From: Apostichopus japonicus
Lineage: Eukaryota > Echinodermata > Holothuroidea > Aspidochirotida > Stichopodidae
DNA length: 64,000 bases
Assembly (NCBI RefSeq): GCF_037975245.1
Contig: NC_092562.1
Span: 1,398,501-1,462,500, forward strand
Direction of reading: 5' to 3'
Part shown: piece by piece, positions 40,170 through 53,700 of the stretch
Numbering within the stretch: position 1 is the first letter of the stretch
Layout: each line of letters begins with the position of its first letter
Program-made: the position numbers and the translations under genes
The notes under the pieces: generated by a model
Seen by the model: the letters and a program-made list of their open reading frames with translations, nothing else
Told to the model about the DNA's origin: nothing
Databases searched by the model: none

Positions 40170-40997
40170 CTAAAACGTCAGAACAAGCACAATTACAGTT
40201 AAGTATCACCATAATTATGTATTATAAACTTTTTGTGATAAATTATGATACTGTAGTAAGGCTCACATAATCTAGAAGCTTGTGTGAGCAGATATCATTT
40301 TATCAATATGTTGACTATTCTTGAATGAATTATTTCTTATGCTCATCCACATTAATGTAACATTATGGGAATCCCAAAACAGGATTCGAGATGACGAGAG
40401 GCAAGATAAAGAGGCAGACGGATCTGTTTTTTAGTGATGTTGGAATTCCCGCCTGTGTCTGAGCCACGCCCGCGGGAAAATCACCGCTGTGAAATTTTTG
40501 GAGTGGGCATACCCCTTCCACGGTGTCCGGATTCTGCCGTTTCATTTTCGCTTAAGAAAGTACTTTCACTAAGTAATAGTTTAACTTGGAGAACAAACCT
40601 GTACCAGCTTGGAACCCTTCTCATGCTTGACGAGAAAGGGGGAACTGTGTGGGGCTTACAGGCAAGCGTCCTGGGTCAATTATTAAACACAGGAAATGTG
40701 AGAAAATAACTTCTCATTTTCCATGAACTTATGAGGACGTCAAAAGGGAGGCAAGTGGATATTATTGACAACGTAGCCCGACCTAGCTCTCGACGCGTCT
40801 GTCCCTACTTTATGTAATGTAGAAGTAGAGCACAATGTTAACGTGAATGCAGGGATCAGGAGGACTTAATAGTTACTAACACTACTTTATTACTAAAACT
40901 ATGCAGCAAAAGTTAGTTCAGTCTTATATGAATGTGATAATGAAACCAAGACGTTTCATTCTTTGAAGAAAATGGAACGTCACTTTGACATACTTAC
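40170..40997. other. RPTP intron 16
   Basis: This 828-bp intron has no recognisable gene or repeat. Short frames near 40434-40709 have no motif and are not supported. Confidence 0.6.
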
Positions 40998-41120
40998 AGT
41001 ATCATTCTTCAAGGTGAACTCCCGTTTGTAAATGTCACCCATTGCCAGTAAGTTGACAGTTTTGAGTACAAATGGACCAATGTGTAAGTTATCCTTCAGA
41101 GGCCAATACTGGGCTACGCT
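40998..41120 (-). CDS. RPTP exon 16: D2 QYWP segment
   Basis: Acceptor TTCGACAG, donor GTAAGT; 123 bp, phase 0 at both ends. It reads SVAQYWPLKDNL, then GPFVLKTVNL and YKREFTLKNDT. This is the conserved QYWP turn and the beta strands after it; D1 has the equivalent in exon 7. Confidence 0.93.
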
Positions 41121-41325
41121 CTGTCGAAGACAGAAGAAGCAATGGAATTTTAAATTGTTTACTTTCCCACATCAACATTTCTAGATCATCTAACGGAAGC
41201 AAATCAATCATGATGGAAGAAATTGGAATCAAATGATTTGATATTCACATGAATACTACTGACTCGGTCTTCCAATTTTAAGTTTGAGATAAGGGTCATT
41301 TTGATTTTGGGTTTTCAACTCTTAC

Positions 41326-41460
41326 CCAGTCCGTATCCGTTGCGTCATCAAGAGCGACCACAATCGATGCCTTGTAATCATACATCATTCTCCAAAAATC
41401 TCCGATTGTGTTCTCCATTGGTGTTTGGGTCAAAAGGAACATGTTCTGTGCTTTGTAACC
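41326..41460 (-). CDS. RPTP exon 15: D2 TQxP/DFWR segment
   Basis: Acceptor TTTTTTTCAG, donor GTAAGA; 135 bp, 45 codons, phase 0 at both ends. It reads GYKAQNMFLLTQTPMENTIG followed by DFWRMMYDYKA and IVVALDDATDTDW. This matches the PTP core motif TQGPL..T..DFWRM, with Gly of TQGP replaced by Thr, common in D2 domains. Confidence 0.95.
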
Positions 41461-42439
41461 CTGAAAAAAATAATAACAATGATCATGTGTTTCATTGCTT
41501 TCATTTATGACTTGTCCGTAAGTAACTTCACACGGCAACCTGCATACAAAATAGTCAACAACGATGGAAGTAAGCAAAGAAACATTCGATCTGTCAGATT
41601 CAAACGGGGAGGAACAAAAGTCCTTGACAATACACCAACCGACTACACTTATACATATTCAAACCCATTATGGACGATAGGCTGGTTACGAGTTGTGACT
41701 ATGCAATCTGTATGGCATATTAACGAAATTCCACATAGAAACGTGGGGTATAGTAGAAACTGTCTAAACATTTCAAAGTGAGGACATGAGAATGTTTCGT
41801 CCACACCCATTGGCTGGTCACTCAGCTGGATACGTTGAATTTACAAAACGTGTGACAGGGGATCATATGGTCAATTTCGTTTTCATATACTTGGAGAATT
41901 TGCAATACCTATTTGGTAATATATGCATCAAACGTTCTTACTACAGACGTTGCAAGACCGCTAAAATCACCTGCTTCAATACTCTGTTCTCGATCGGACG
42001 ACATGGATCCGTGGACTTAAGTGACGAGTTTGGACATTTTGAAATGAAACTGAGTATGTCATTGTGTTTGCAGAGGAAGAGTCCGGGGTTCTATTAGTCA
42101 ATGGGAGTTTTGCAAACCACATCCACAATATACGTTGTATAATCAAGGATAAGTGGTGTATCGAGTCATCGGTGTTTACTAAGGTATTATACTGGCCGCG
42201 CCACTGACGCTTGTTCCAGGGATGTCTCACTTACACATCTTTAATTTAAACCACTGCTTATGCTGGTAACCTTTCTATACAGATATATCCGTAAGAAAGT
42301 TCAATCCCATTAATAATATCCTTCACAAGAAAAACACTTTCTATGAATACAGGTACTTGATAATGAGGGCGTGGATAATTATTGGTTGTTTTTATATTTC
42401 ATTATTGAATATGCAGCGAGTTTACGTAACAGAACATAC
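41461..42439. other. RPTP intron 14
   Basis: This 979-bp intron contains plus-strand frames at 41425-41781 and 41786-42097 that have no motif, one of which overlaps exon 15 antisense. They are not considered genes. Confidence 0.5.
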
Positions 42440-42481
42440 CAGCGCATGATTGAGTTTAAGGCTCCCATCGACAAATAATAC
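42440..42481 (-). CDS. RPTP exon 14: small D2 exon (tentative)
   Basis: A 42-bp candidate in phase 0 at both ends reads VLFVDGSLKLNHAL. It has a strong pyrimidine tract before its acceptor (CCTTTTTTCTGAG) and donor GTATGT. It fills the gap between the exon 13 product and GYKAQ, where other RPTPs have a DG....YINA-like stretch of similar length; here the NHAL would match INAAL. Supported by phase, splice signals and position, but too short to be certain. Confidence 0.45.
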
Positions 42482-44161
42482 CTCAGAAAAAAGGAAAGGA
42501 GGGATCAAAGAGTAAGGAACTGTCTGAATAATAACAATTATTTAAGCACAGCCATCAGCCCATTATTTTTAGAGAAAAAAGCAACCAACCCATGGGAGAC
42601 AGATGAAAAAGAACGATGAAGATGATAAAACTGCATATTTTATTGACAGCATAATGCTATTACAGATGGAATTGTTTTTGCATTATTTTGTATGCCTAGG
42701 TTTTAGAAGCAACGAACGACAGAAAAGCAAATGAAATATATACCTATTTATCTTTATATGTACATAATCTCCGAATACATTAATTACAATTCTGTAAACA
42801 TCATAAAACAGCGAAAAGAGACGCAAAGTCTACCATTATCTGTAGCTTATTCGATAGAAACCTCTGTGACGATAACTTCCCCAAAAAATTACGAAAATTC
42901 TTACTCCGTTGAGAGATCATTGATAAATCTGCATCTGTAATTTTGTGCCAAGCTTTAATCTGAATCTTTAGCCCTGTTCCCACCCACCCCCCCCCCCCAA
43001 CACCCCCTTTTCAAAAGCTACACAGTTGACCACTGAATCAAGGCCATCATCAAGTCATGTCTACTGGAGTACTTCAGATTCAGCATTCGCAAAACCGATG
43101 TCATTACAGAAAATATAATAAAAATACATTAAATAAAGAAAGCCATAAACTTGAATCACACGTCGCTCGTTTATGGCATACTGAGTCTAGATCAAATCTA
43201 CAGCCTATGTGTGACTGTGTAACTGTCATATCTCCAAATTAGCCCATGACATTGTTTTCTAGCAGTTTCGGAAAGTGGTTAACTACAATGGTCTCTACCA
43301 CAGAGACCAATGAGAATGGTTAGATTTTCCCAAAATAAATGTGTTTTGAAGACCAATCTATAAGGAATATGTTAATATGTGTTAAACGTGATTTTATATC
43401 ACAAACTATTCATAAAATGTAAAATCTTCTCTTAAGAAATATTCGAAAATATGAAATTTAAAAAGTTAATGTTACAAATGCTTACTGTCTTGTATTTGAA
43501 AGATGGGACAGATCTATCCATTAGAAATATAGTTTTGAACGAAACGCTACAGAATTACTGAATATCATCCGCACTCAGTACGTCGAGAATCAAATATTAC
43601 ACACCGGTCATTTCAAGAGACGAAAGTTCTTAACTTTGCCGAGATATTGTGTGGAGTGTGTTTGAATACGACAACTGTAAACAATTACTTTTATCAATAC
43701 GTATGAAATAGACAATTACTAGGGGACCAAGTTTATAACGAACAGAGAAGTTTGTACATCCAACTTTTGTTTCGGCAGAGCAGATCACACATCAAATATT
43801 TCAATATTTATGGGCCGCTGGACTAACGGTATTCAGGGTGGCAACAGTGTTATTTTCATATCACAGTTCTAATCAAAGCAATTACTCTATCAGCATGAGC
43901 AAAATAAATATCGTGCTTGTATGAGATATATATGTATGTATAGTACAGATACTGTTGTTTCTGTCAGGACAAGTGCTTTGTAGCATGTTATAAGAGGACA
44001 TTTTATATAGAGGGAAAGTTAGCGTTGGTACTTTAGCATAAGAAAATTGTCCCAATTGACTGACAATCGTTATGTCTTCAGTTGATTCTACTTCAAGTCT
44101 CACTAGATTATGTTCGATTATCTGCCATATTGCCAGGTTTTGGAATTCAAAGACCTTTTGT
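42482..44161. other. RPTP intron 13, 3' part; downstream of the LRR gene
   Basis: This AT-rich stretch has a C-run near 42990-43000. It should carry the LRR gene's 3' untranslated region and poly(A) signal, but no clear AATAAA on the minus strand was identified. No other gene is supported. Confidence 0.5.
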
Positions 44162-45889
44162 TCAACGATTCATTGTAACAAAACTGTAAGGAGTTCTCAG
44201 GGGAGCCTCGTCGTAATCGGCTACATTTTCACTGATAGTTTTCAGATTCTGCATATGAAAATCCCCTTCTTCGGTAGCTGTCGGTGGTCGATCGTAAATG
44301 CGTCCCTCTTGGTCAGTACCTCCTGTGTCATCATATACGCTCTCCCGTCTGATTTGCCGCGGGACTGGAACTTGTGACCGACGAGAACACGCTCTTTCAG
44401 ATGCCTTTGAAATGCGTTCCTTTCTTATCCGTTTGTTTCTTTTGTACACGACAACAATTGCAATCGATAATAGAACTATGGAAATGATGAGAATGACCAT
44501 CGCAACCATTCCTACTATAGTAGGGAGGCTGAAGGTAGAGCTTGGAGCATTTGTCTGACTAGGCATCTTGGAAACTACTGGTGGGTTTTCTTGTCCGGTG
44601 AGACACATGTACTGTACTTCGTCATCATAATCCTCATAACTATCCTGGGTATTATCTTCTCCAGCACAAAAGTCAAAGTCTACATGTAGGAGTGAAGTAC
44701 CTGCAAGGTGTACCGGGGAGTGGCAAAGAAGGAGGCTGTTCAGAGGTTGGCCGTTTCTAGAAATACGGGAATCTGATGATAGGAACTCTTGAAACCATTC
44801 CAAACGGCAGTCGCAAATCCACTCATTACCAGACAAAACCAGAATAGGAAAGAACATGGCATTCCCAAGACCATCCAAACTCCCCGGCAGGAAAAACAGC
44901 AATTTGTTGAAGGATAAATTGATCAGTTGGAGATGATCTGCATTCCGGAATGCATTTGGATCTATCGCCCTGAGAGCATTTCGAAGAAATCCGACAATTC
45001 GAAGTGACGGTAACTTGGAAAATGCTTCTGCCGGTAGGCAGGGAAATAGCGAATTCTCTACATGAAGTTCCTGTAATGTCTCAGAGACGAGAAAATTCTT
45101 TGGGAAGACATCAATGGAGTCTAAAATCAAAGTTTCCAGATTAGGGAGCTCATCTATATCCGGACCGGTGAATGATTCGGCTGGAAAGGCCTTCATGTAT
45201 AAATAATCCAAGGAAGTGAAGCTTTCGAGCACACTAGTGTCCGATGAGGTACCGTTGAAACCGACAAACAACTGGGTAATCGATTTGACGTTATCAAACA
45301 TATCGATAACATCAACGGTATCCTCCGATAGAAGCAGTTGACAATCTTCCGTTGGAGTAATAAGTGTATTGACCATCTCAATGTTCGTTTCGTCTATTGC
45401 CAAATACTTCAGGTTCGGTAATTGAGACAATAGACATGGATCAATTGTCAAATCGTTGTTATTGCTTAAAATCAATTTTTCAAGGCTAATGAGTTGCATA
45501 AAATGTCCTATTTCTAATCTCGTCAGTCGATTTTCCGTCAAGATCAAAGTCTTCAATTTTTCTAAATTCATAAAAGCGTGTTCGTCGATATAGGTTATTA
45601 GATTTTCAGATAAATCAAGTGTTTCTAGTTCGTTAAAATCTGAAAAGTCTTCATTTGTGATCGATTTAATATCGTTCATACGAAATGATATCGAAATTAA
45701 TGTTTTATCTGTTATGACAGGAATATCGTTGAGCATTGACGATGAACAATCTAAATCTCTTGGACTACAGGAACAACTCTCAGTACCGAAATCACTACAG
45801 AATGCAAACACAACAACAGCCCATCTTTGTACCAATAAGAAAGTTAAAAATACCGTATGCACTCTGAACGTAATGTTTAAATCTGCCAT
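44162..45889 (-). CDS. Single-pass LRR receptor with tyrosine-motif tail, intronless
   Basis: An intact 575-residue frame with no introns. ATG at 45889 is preferred (A at -3, G at +4, followed by a signal peptide, residues 1 to about 30); an in-frame upstream ATG at 45949 would add 20 polar residues. Order: LRRNT with Cys 31, 39, 41, 48 (CSCSPRDLDC); about ten LRRs, e.g. LETLDLSENLITYIDEHAF; LRRCT with Cys 359, 361, 389, 408 (WICDCRLEWF); an acidic stalk (SYEDYDDE); a membrane segment at about 457-482; basic stop-transfer KRNKRIRKER; and a tail with Tyr 519 (VYDDT), 532 (IYDRP), 559 (DYDEA), 568 (PYSFV). YDRP fits the Crk-type SH2 consensus. No TIR or Ig domain is seen. It lies wholly inside an RPTP intron on the same strand. 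Role inferred: cell-surface recognition or adhesion receptor. Confidence 0.92.
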   Translation of the reverse strand: MADLNITFRVHTVFLTFLLVQRWAVVVFAFCSDFGTESCSCSPRDLDCSSSMLNDIPVITDKTLISISFRMNDIKSITNEDFSDFNELETLDLSENLITYIDEHAFMNLEKLKTLILTENRLTRLEIGHFMQLISLEKLILSNNNDLTIDPCLLSQLPNLKYLAIDETNIEMVNTLITPTEDCQLLLSEDTVDVIDMFDNVKSITQLFVGFNGTSSDTSVLESFTSLDYLYMKAFPAESFTGPDIDELPNLETLILDSIDVFPKNFLVSETLQELHVENSLFPCLPAEAFSKLPSLRIVGFLRNALRAIDPNAFRNADHLQLINLSFNKLLFFLPGSLDGLGNAMFFPILVLSGNEWICDCRLEWFQEFLSSDSRISRNGQPLNSLLLCHSPVHLAGTSLLHVDFDFCAGEDNTQDSYEDYDDEVQYMCLTGQENPPVVSKMPSQTNAPSSTFSLPTIVGMVAMVILIISIVLLSIAIVVVYKRNKRIRKERISKASERACSRRSQVPVPRQIRRESVYDDTGGTDQEGRIYDRPPTATEEGDFHMQNLKTISENVADYDEAPLRTPYSFVTMNR

Positions 45890-47431
45890 GATCTTGTATT
45901 TTCCTCTTTTCAATGATAATTTGTCCATACCGATTATTACACTTCCCAACCGAGATCAACCGTTCACAAAGTATACTGTATGATTTTCGGTATGGGTGGT
46001 TGTACGGTTGACAGTGTGTAATTAATATCAATGTCGTCTTATTCACACGAAACAGCTTGCCCGGGTATGGATTTGTTATTACATTCAGTTTGTTTATCAG
46101 CCTATGCCAAGGTCATTGTATTCGCTTTATTGTTCTCAAATATTTCCAACCTGCCTTACACTGTTACGAATTGTACATAATAGCTGTACAGGTATTTGTA
46201 TCTGTTCGACGTGATTTTTTTTTTATAAACAGCAAAGCTTAGCTGGTTATTTACCCATGCGTACTGATGTTGTTGGAATCTATAGCCAGTGAGGCCATGT
46301 CGACCTTTGATTTATATCGTAGCGGGTGTCGTTTTGATATTTCGATGCAATATAGGCCGCTTGAATTGAACACTTTTACACAAATTATTTCCCTATGACC
46401 ATCAAAAGGGAAAACTCCCTTTATTTTCTTTCCGCTGATACTTCAAATGCTGAAGATTACGGTAATAAGATATAAAGAGGGAATAAAGAAGCTAACTGGA
46501 TAAGGAAATGCCTGAACCACTTGAATAATTTGGATATCCATTTTTGGTCTGAACCAGGGACTTGTTATGGAACAACTCCCTGGTTGAATAAGCAATATCA
46601 TACACTAGACAAAAGCAATTATCTTTGCCGTTCCCCTGCAAAATAAGGTCGCCCTGATCATTGAACTGCAGCCATAGCATACCGTCTTATAGCTAGACGA
46701 TCAATGGTTAGTGGTAACGTTCCAAATTATAGAGCTACTTTAGCTACTGATTCAATACACAATACCTACCGGAGCGAAAAATGCGTTGATGTAATTGTTA
46801 CGACCGCCATCACTTTCCGTCATAAGGTAAGGTCTCAGTCTGTCTACTGTTTAACAGAGAGAAATTATTCAAATGTGACTTTTATCAAAACGTTAATTTG
46901 ATATAATACAGATAGTTAGGTCTACGGAACACTGCTATCAGTCGAAATTGTATTTCTATATCACTTTCTAGTACTTTTTTTGAGTCGAGGTGGGGGGGGG
47001 CGGCACTGAGACTCCTCAATTCAAGTGGATCGCCGTGCTTATTTTTAAAATACTGACTATCTGTTCAGTTCCTCAGTTGCAAAGCAAACGTCAATTGGAA
47101 AATATAATACTTTATACGAACTAACTCAGTACACACTTTTAACGAACGAATGTGTGAAATGTCACTCAATGGTGCTCATGTTAGACTATTGTGGTTGAGT
47201 TATTGTAATTTATGAAACAATGGATTATGAACATTAAGGCCTGTAATGAGAGGCCAACATCATTAATTTAACCTTACTGTAGCATTCCAACGACAAATCA
47301 TATTTTAAAGATGAATATCACAGAAACCAGAAAGCATATCAAATATGACATAAGACATATGAATTGTCTTAAGAAATCCTTTAAGAAAACAAAGGTTGTA
47401 ATATATCGATGTACCATGGTGGAAAACTTAC
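45890..47431. other. RPTP intron 13, 5' part; upstream region of the LRR gene
   Basis: It must contain the LRR gene's promoter and any 5' untranslated exon, but no clear TATA box was identified. It holds the foldback at 46554-46583 and a G-rich run near 46992. Minus-strand frames around 46492-46680 overlap the foldback and are not supported. Confidence 0.5.
46554..46583. repeat. 30-bp foldback, copy 1
   Basis: Arms CCAGGGACTTGTT and AACAACTCCCTGG pair at 12 of 13 positions around ATGG. The reverse complement matches 58042-58071 at 28 of 30 bases, while the flanks do not match. It may be the tip or remnant of a foldback or MITE-type element. Confidence 0.75.
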
Positions 47432-47469
47432 GTAACCAACTGGAACTGCTAGGGCAGACATGTTCTCGT
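47432..47469 (-). CDS. RPTP exon 13: small D2 exon (tentative)
   Basis: A 38-bp candidate with acceptor CTTATAG and donor GTAAGT. Joined to exon 12 it makes ILPHENMSALAVPVGY. The split codon C|AC gives His at the position where PTPs have ILPY or ILPP, and the end is in phase 0 as exon 14 needs. Support comes from phase and position. Confidence 0.5.
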
Positions 47470-47885
47470 CTATAAGTTATTCACATGACATTTCTATCCT
47501 GTAATTGCTATCTATTGAGGGTATTCCAAGTTCATAAAAAGAAATTTGTATTAAAGCCTAAAGTATTAGTTTGGATGTCAATGAGCATTACAACGTATCG
47601 GATCATGTGGATATTCCTAACTGGGGGAGTGGGGACGAGGGGGTGTGTGATGAGGTCGCCTGCTCTTTATTCAGTTATAGAAGATGGCCCCGAATTATAT
47701 CACTGATGGGGTCACGATTTAATCCTAGTTCAATTATGGTTTTATCCCAAACATGGGCAAAATTTACCAATGATTGGGTCAAGGTTTATCAAAGATTGTG
47801 TCATTTTGTGTCATGATTTATATCTAACTGAGACATGTTTTGCATCCCTAATAGGTCTTGATTATCCTTCACTTTGGTCACTTAC

Positions 47886-47985
47886 GAGGTAGGATATCGT
47901 CAAATCGGTTTTTCTCAATGTTTGCTTCGGATGTTGCTGCGGATACGTCATCGAAAGATGGATCAACTGCTAAGGCATCGAGTAC
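47886..47985 (-). CDS. RPTP exon 12: D1-D2 linker and start of D2
   Basis: Acceptor CTTGCCAG, donor GTAAGT; 100 bp. It reads VLDALAVDPSFDDVSAATSE, then ANIEKNRFDDILP. NRFDDILP is the KNRY-type motif that opens a PTP domain, here in the D2 form with F in place of Y. It joins in frame to exon 11, and its phase 1 end matches exon 13. Confidence 0.9.
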
Positions 47986-49368
47986 CTGGCAAGAATGGGA
48001 AAATTTGAAGAGAAGTCAGAAAGAAGGGAACCAAGTCAGTTTAAATAAAAGGGAAACTCCAACATTATCATTGCGATCTGTTTCACAATGCTAGGGACAA
48101 TATCATATATGTGAGGAATAATATCAGCATGTTTCAAGTTAACATCAACAGGCCAACATGGTAATCAATATGTTAAATTTCAATGTCGTAAACATCAGAA
48201 ATAACATAATCATTTTTCAAATCTATAAAAGCAAGTCAAGAATAATATCAACGGATTCATATAATCTGAGAATTATTCGATTTTCGTCTTGGGATATCAC
48301 CGTTTGGTAAACGGTGCCTTTCGTTTCACCATTTCAGACACGTGTTCCTAACAGAAATGCTAACGGAGCCCCTTCAGTGTGTGTACAAAAGGCGGGAATC
48401 ATATCGGTCATAATGTGCGAAATCTGTTCTGTATCCAGATCTCTGAATCAAAGAAAGACGATCGCTCACAAGCAAGAGAACACGCTTGATGGAATTACAA
48501 ACAGACGCACTTTGTGATTAAATATAGTTCAACGTTCCACTTGTCGAGTTCAGGTGAACGAAAGGAAAACACCTTTAGCATAACATAAGTTAAGGTGCTT
48601 AACACTATAAGTTTGACTTGAAGCTTCTAAAATACATTACATAAGATCTCTTCTTCATGACTCACGAACGTACATGATTATACTATTAGTGATCAACTCA
48701 CGGTAGCGTTATGAACTGCATTCGGAGAATGCAACTTGTCATGTTTCGTGGAACTAGATAGAACCGATGTCTCGCTCTTTCATGCATGCGCCAAAATTGT
48801 CCGTAATCGGGCTATCACGTCAATGATCCTTGCTGCTGAATTTGCAATTATAATGTAACCTGGACATGGTCTATATTTGCACATGATACACGTAAATCTA
48901 AACAACGTGATATGTTTAATTTAACATTCTGGGCAAGGATTCTCAAAGTGAGGACCATTCGTCAAAGGCTTATCCATTGCAAGCCAACGGGGTCACAACG
49001 AATGTATACTATAGTACGCGCAGTCGAAACAACCAATCAGTGTAGCGTTTTTAATAGTGTGGCAACGCGTCCCCATTACCGAAAATTTCGGCGGGCTTTA
49101 CATATAAGACATTGCTTCAAATTTGGAATATAAACGTTTACATGACAACGTGACACGACAGTCGCAGAAAATCTACACTTGGCAAAATACACTCCTGAAT
49201 TATATTATGCGTTGTCAAACTCCTATTACGTGTTTTCCCAACGTATAACATGAGAGAAGTTTTGATCGCAGTACTGATTGTTATTTCCGTCAGCAGTTAT
49301 GTCCCAGATGGCTGGCCATACTCGTCAAGTGATTCCAAAATCTTTAATGAAAAATTGAGTGTTATTAC
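47986..49368. other. RPTP intron 11
   Basis: This 1383-bp intron has no recognised repeat. An open minus-strand frame near 48350-48450 has a fair acceptor but no convincing donor and no PTP similarity. Confidence 0.5.
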
Positions 49369-49518
49369 CAATAATTGCTCATCGAGATATGTTCGGCCGG
49401 TGACAGGATTACTACATCGTAAGTTGATTAGTTCTCTGTCGATGCTTATCGTAGACCGGTCCACTCGTCCACAGTTTAACTCCTCCAGCAGACACTCATA
49501 GATGAACATGTACTGTTC
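49369..49518 (-). CDS. RPTP exon 11: end of D1 and interdomain linker
   Basis: Acceptor GAATTAG, donor GTAATA; 150 bp, 50 codons, phase 0 at both ends. It reads EQYMFIYECLLEELNCG, completing the D1 Q-loop (VQTM-EQY) and the last helix, followed by TISIDRELINLRC and TGRTYLDEQLL. The length and pattern match the D1-D2 linker of R2B RPTPs. It is spliced across a 5544-bp intron to the D1 loop exon. (Number 10 is not used.). Confidence 0.9.
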
Positions 49519-50930
<1,412 letters not shown>

Positions 50931-51133
50931 ACGTGTAACTGGGTGCGTTCGCGCCAACCTTTTCTTTTGGTTTGATTACTGTATAAATTGTCTGGGTTAT
51001 CTGTATGAATAATATATTGTTAGTATAGGGCTTAGGTGAGTAGGTCTTAAGGGGAAATCTGTATTTGTTTATTACACAATTTAAAGTTTCATTATGGAAT
51101 AGTTAATAGGGTGATATTGATCCATAAAAAGTT

Positions 51134-51160
51134 CATATATGTATATAAATATATATATAG

Positions 51161-51197
<37 letters not shown>

Positions 51198-51231
51198 CCT
51201 ATATATATATATACATATATATATATAGGCC

Positions 51232-51289
<58 letters not shown>
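51134..51289. repeat. (AT)n microsatellite with two GGCCTA palindromes
   Basis: About 155 bp of TA-rich repeat, interrupted twice by TATAGGCCTATA (near 51196 and 51230). The whole tract is palindromic and could extrude as a cruciform. Confidence 0.95.
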
Positions 51290-51290
<1 letters not shown>

Positions 51291-52064
51291 CAATTTCTCA
51301 TTTATTGCACAGGCGAGGCTACAATGCGGGTGAAAGCTATAAGACATGCCAGTTATTGTCTGATTTAGTACGCGTATATATTCAAATTAATATGCATATA
51401 TATTTGTATTAATACGAGGATATATTATGCGGTGTTTGTCCCATATGGCTTGCCATACGCGCGTGTGTGTTTGTGCAGTAGAAGTTCACGCAGTGTGACA
51501 TATAAGAGGTCTCACGACCCATGGATGACTTTGTCATAGCAATGCTCTCATTCTGATAATAGTTGCTGGTATTATCTTATATTACGTTATCGAGAAATCA
51601 ACTCTTAAAATGAGTCTTGTTTGTGTACAACTGATATTTAAAGTATTATATATACGCTTTGAGGCATTTTCTCCCACCAGGCGCAGATCCAGGGGGCATG
51701 GCGGGTATACCCCGTTGCCCCTTTTTCAATCCCACAGAAAACTCAAAAGGAGTTATTAGCACAACCGCAGCTTTGCGTGTAGTCCTACTTGTAGTCTCAG
51801 TGTGATGCCACAGAATGTCATTTTCGTCTGGGGAAGCACCCTATCAACCCCCCCCCCGTCCCTCCCACTACATGGGAGACGTCTTCAAAGATCCCAGTAC
51901 CACAACCATCTTCTTGTTTGTAAATCTAACATCTGGATCCGTTCCCTGCTCATATCAGAAAGTCCTTGCAAATATTTATTACATTAATCAAGTATTTGAT
52001 AACAACGTCGTGTCGTTCTAAGCTAGGCCCTATAAATTTATCTCCAGAAAAAGCGTCGTATCAT
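51290..52064. other. RPTP intron 9, middle part
   Basis: No gene is supported. Near 51680 a GCGCAGATCCAGGGGGCATG stretch resembles 55936 (GTGCGGATCCAGGATTTT) and may be a transposon-end relic. A C-run lies at about 51850. Confidence 0.4.
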
Positions 52065-52211
52065 CGTTGTCGCCGTCGCCGTTGTCGTCGTCGTCGTCGT
52101 TCGTCGTCAGCATCATCATCATCATTATCATTATTACTATTATTGTTGTAGTTGTTGTTATTATTATTAATATTATTATTATTGTTATTATTATTATTAT
52201 TATTAATATTG
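52065..52211. repeat. Composite trinucleotide microsatellite (GTC)n-(ATC)n-(ATT)n
   Basis: CGCCGTCGCC grades into (GTC)n, then (ATC)n, then (ATT)n with interruptions. Reading frames across it are low-complexity artefacts. Confidence 0.95.
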
Positions 52212-53035
52212 AGACAATAAAAATTTTAAAAAAACTTAACACAACCATACTAATTTCGTCAGTGTAAAGATTCGTAAATCTATCATTGTATTTTGAGAGA
52301 ATAGTATATCATGAAAACCTTTTTGTTTTCCAGTTTCGTACAAAATCATTTTTTTGAGGGGTGGGGGATAAATTCGGAAAACACTTTCCTTTGCATGTCT
52401 AATTTGTTTTTGATATTTTCATATATCCTTTTGCATTTCGGAAAGTATTTGATCAATATATTTTTATTTTCTCAACGAAAGTTCACCTTTTTGTATGACA
52501 TACTGTATTTTTTTTTTTTTTTTGGTTCTTTTTTTTTTTGTAGTAACGTGCGTCTACTCTGTACACAACTCAACCCGCCATGTTTAAAGTCATGCAAATT
52601 GTTTTCGAAATTGTGTTACGACAGTTCCAAAGTCCGTAGATTATAAAAAGATCGTATATTAGAGATAACAAAAGGATTTTTGTCAGCTGTGTACATTCTG
52701 TTACCGTATACTATTATATAAAATTATATTCAAACAAAAGCAAATAAATTCAAAACAAGTACTTCACAACAGACGATAGACAGACAACGTACTGTCAATG
52801 CTCGCTGTGAGAGTCTTTTAAGAAGCACACTAGGTGGCCTCTATTGTAGAATTCACTGAACTCTATATTGGTGGAGCGCTAACAGAGACATTTAAGCAAC
52901 ATGCTGTATAGATCTGTCGATATAACCTATTTATAAGGGAACCAGGGACTATATACTGGCCAGTTCAGCATATGAACTGGCATGCATCATATGCTACTGC
53001 ATACAAAATGCATCCTGAAACCTGCATCAACATTT
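52212..53035. other. RPTP intron 9, non-coding stretch
   Basis: T-rich sequence with long T runs at 52510 and 52532. A 111-residue plus-strand frame (52311-52646) is Phe-rich because of the T runs and is not a gene. Confidence 0.5.
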
Positions 53036-53640
<605 letters not shown>

Positions 53641-53700
53641 ACAGCACGATATAAAGTGCAAACTGCATATAATGAGTTTTGCATACTACCGAACATTAAT

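Noticed and set aside
48350-48450. Extra linker exon of the phosphatase
   Set aside because: Not needed, because exon 11 (ending at LDEQLL before GTAATA) joins exon 12 in phase 0. The candidate also lacks a good donor.
49250-49501. Plus-strand frame starting with a signal-peptide-like segment (MREVLIAVLIVISVSS)
   Set aside because: It overlaps the well-supported phosphatase exon 11 on the opposite strand and has no domain after the hydrophobic start.
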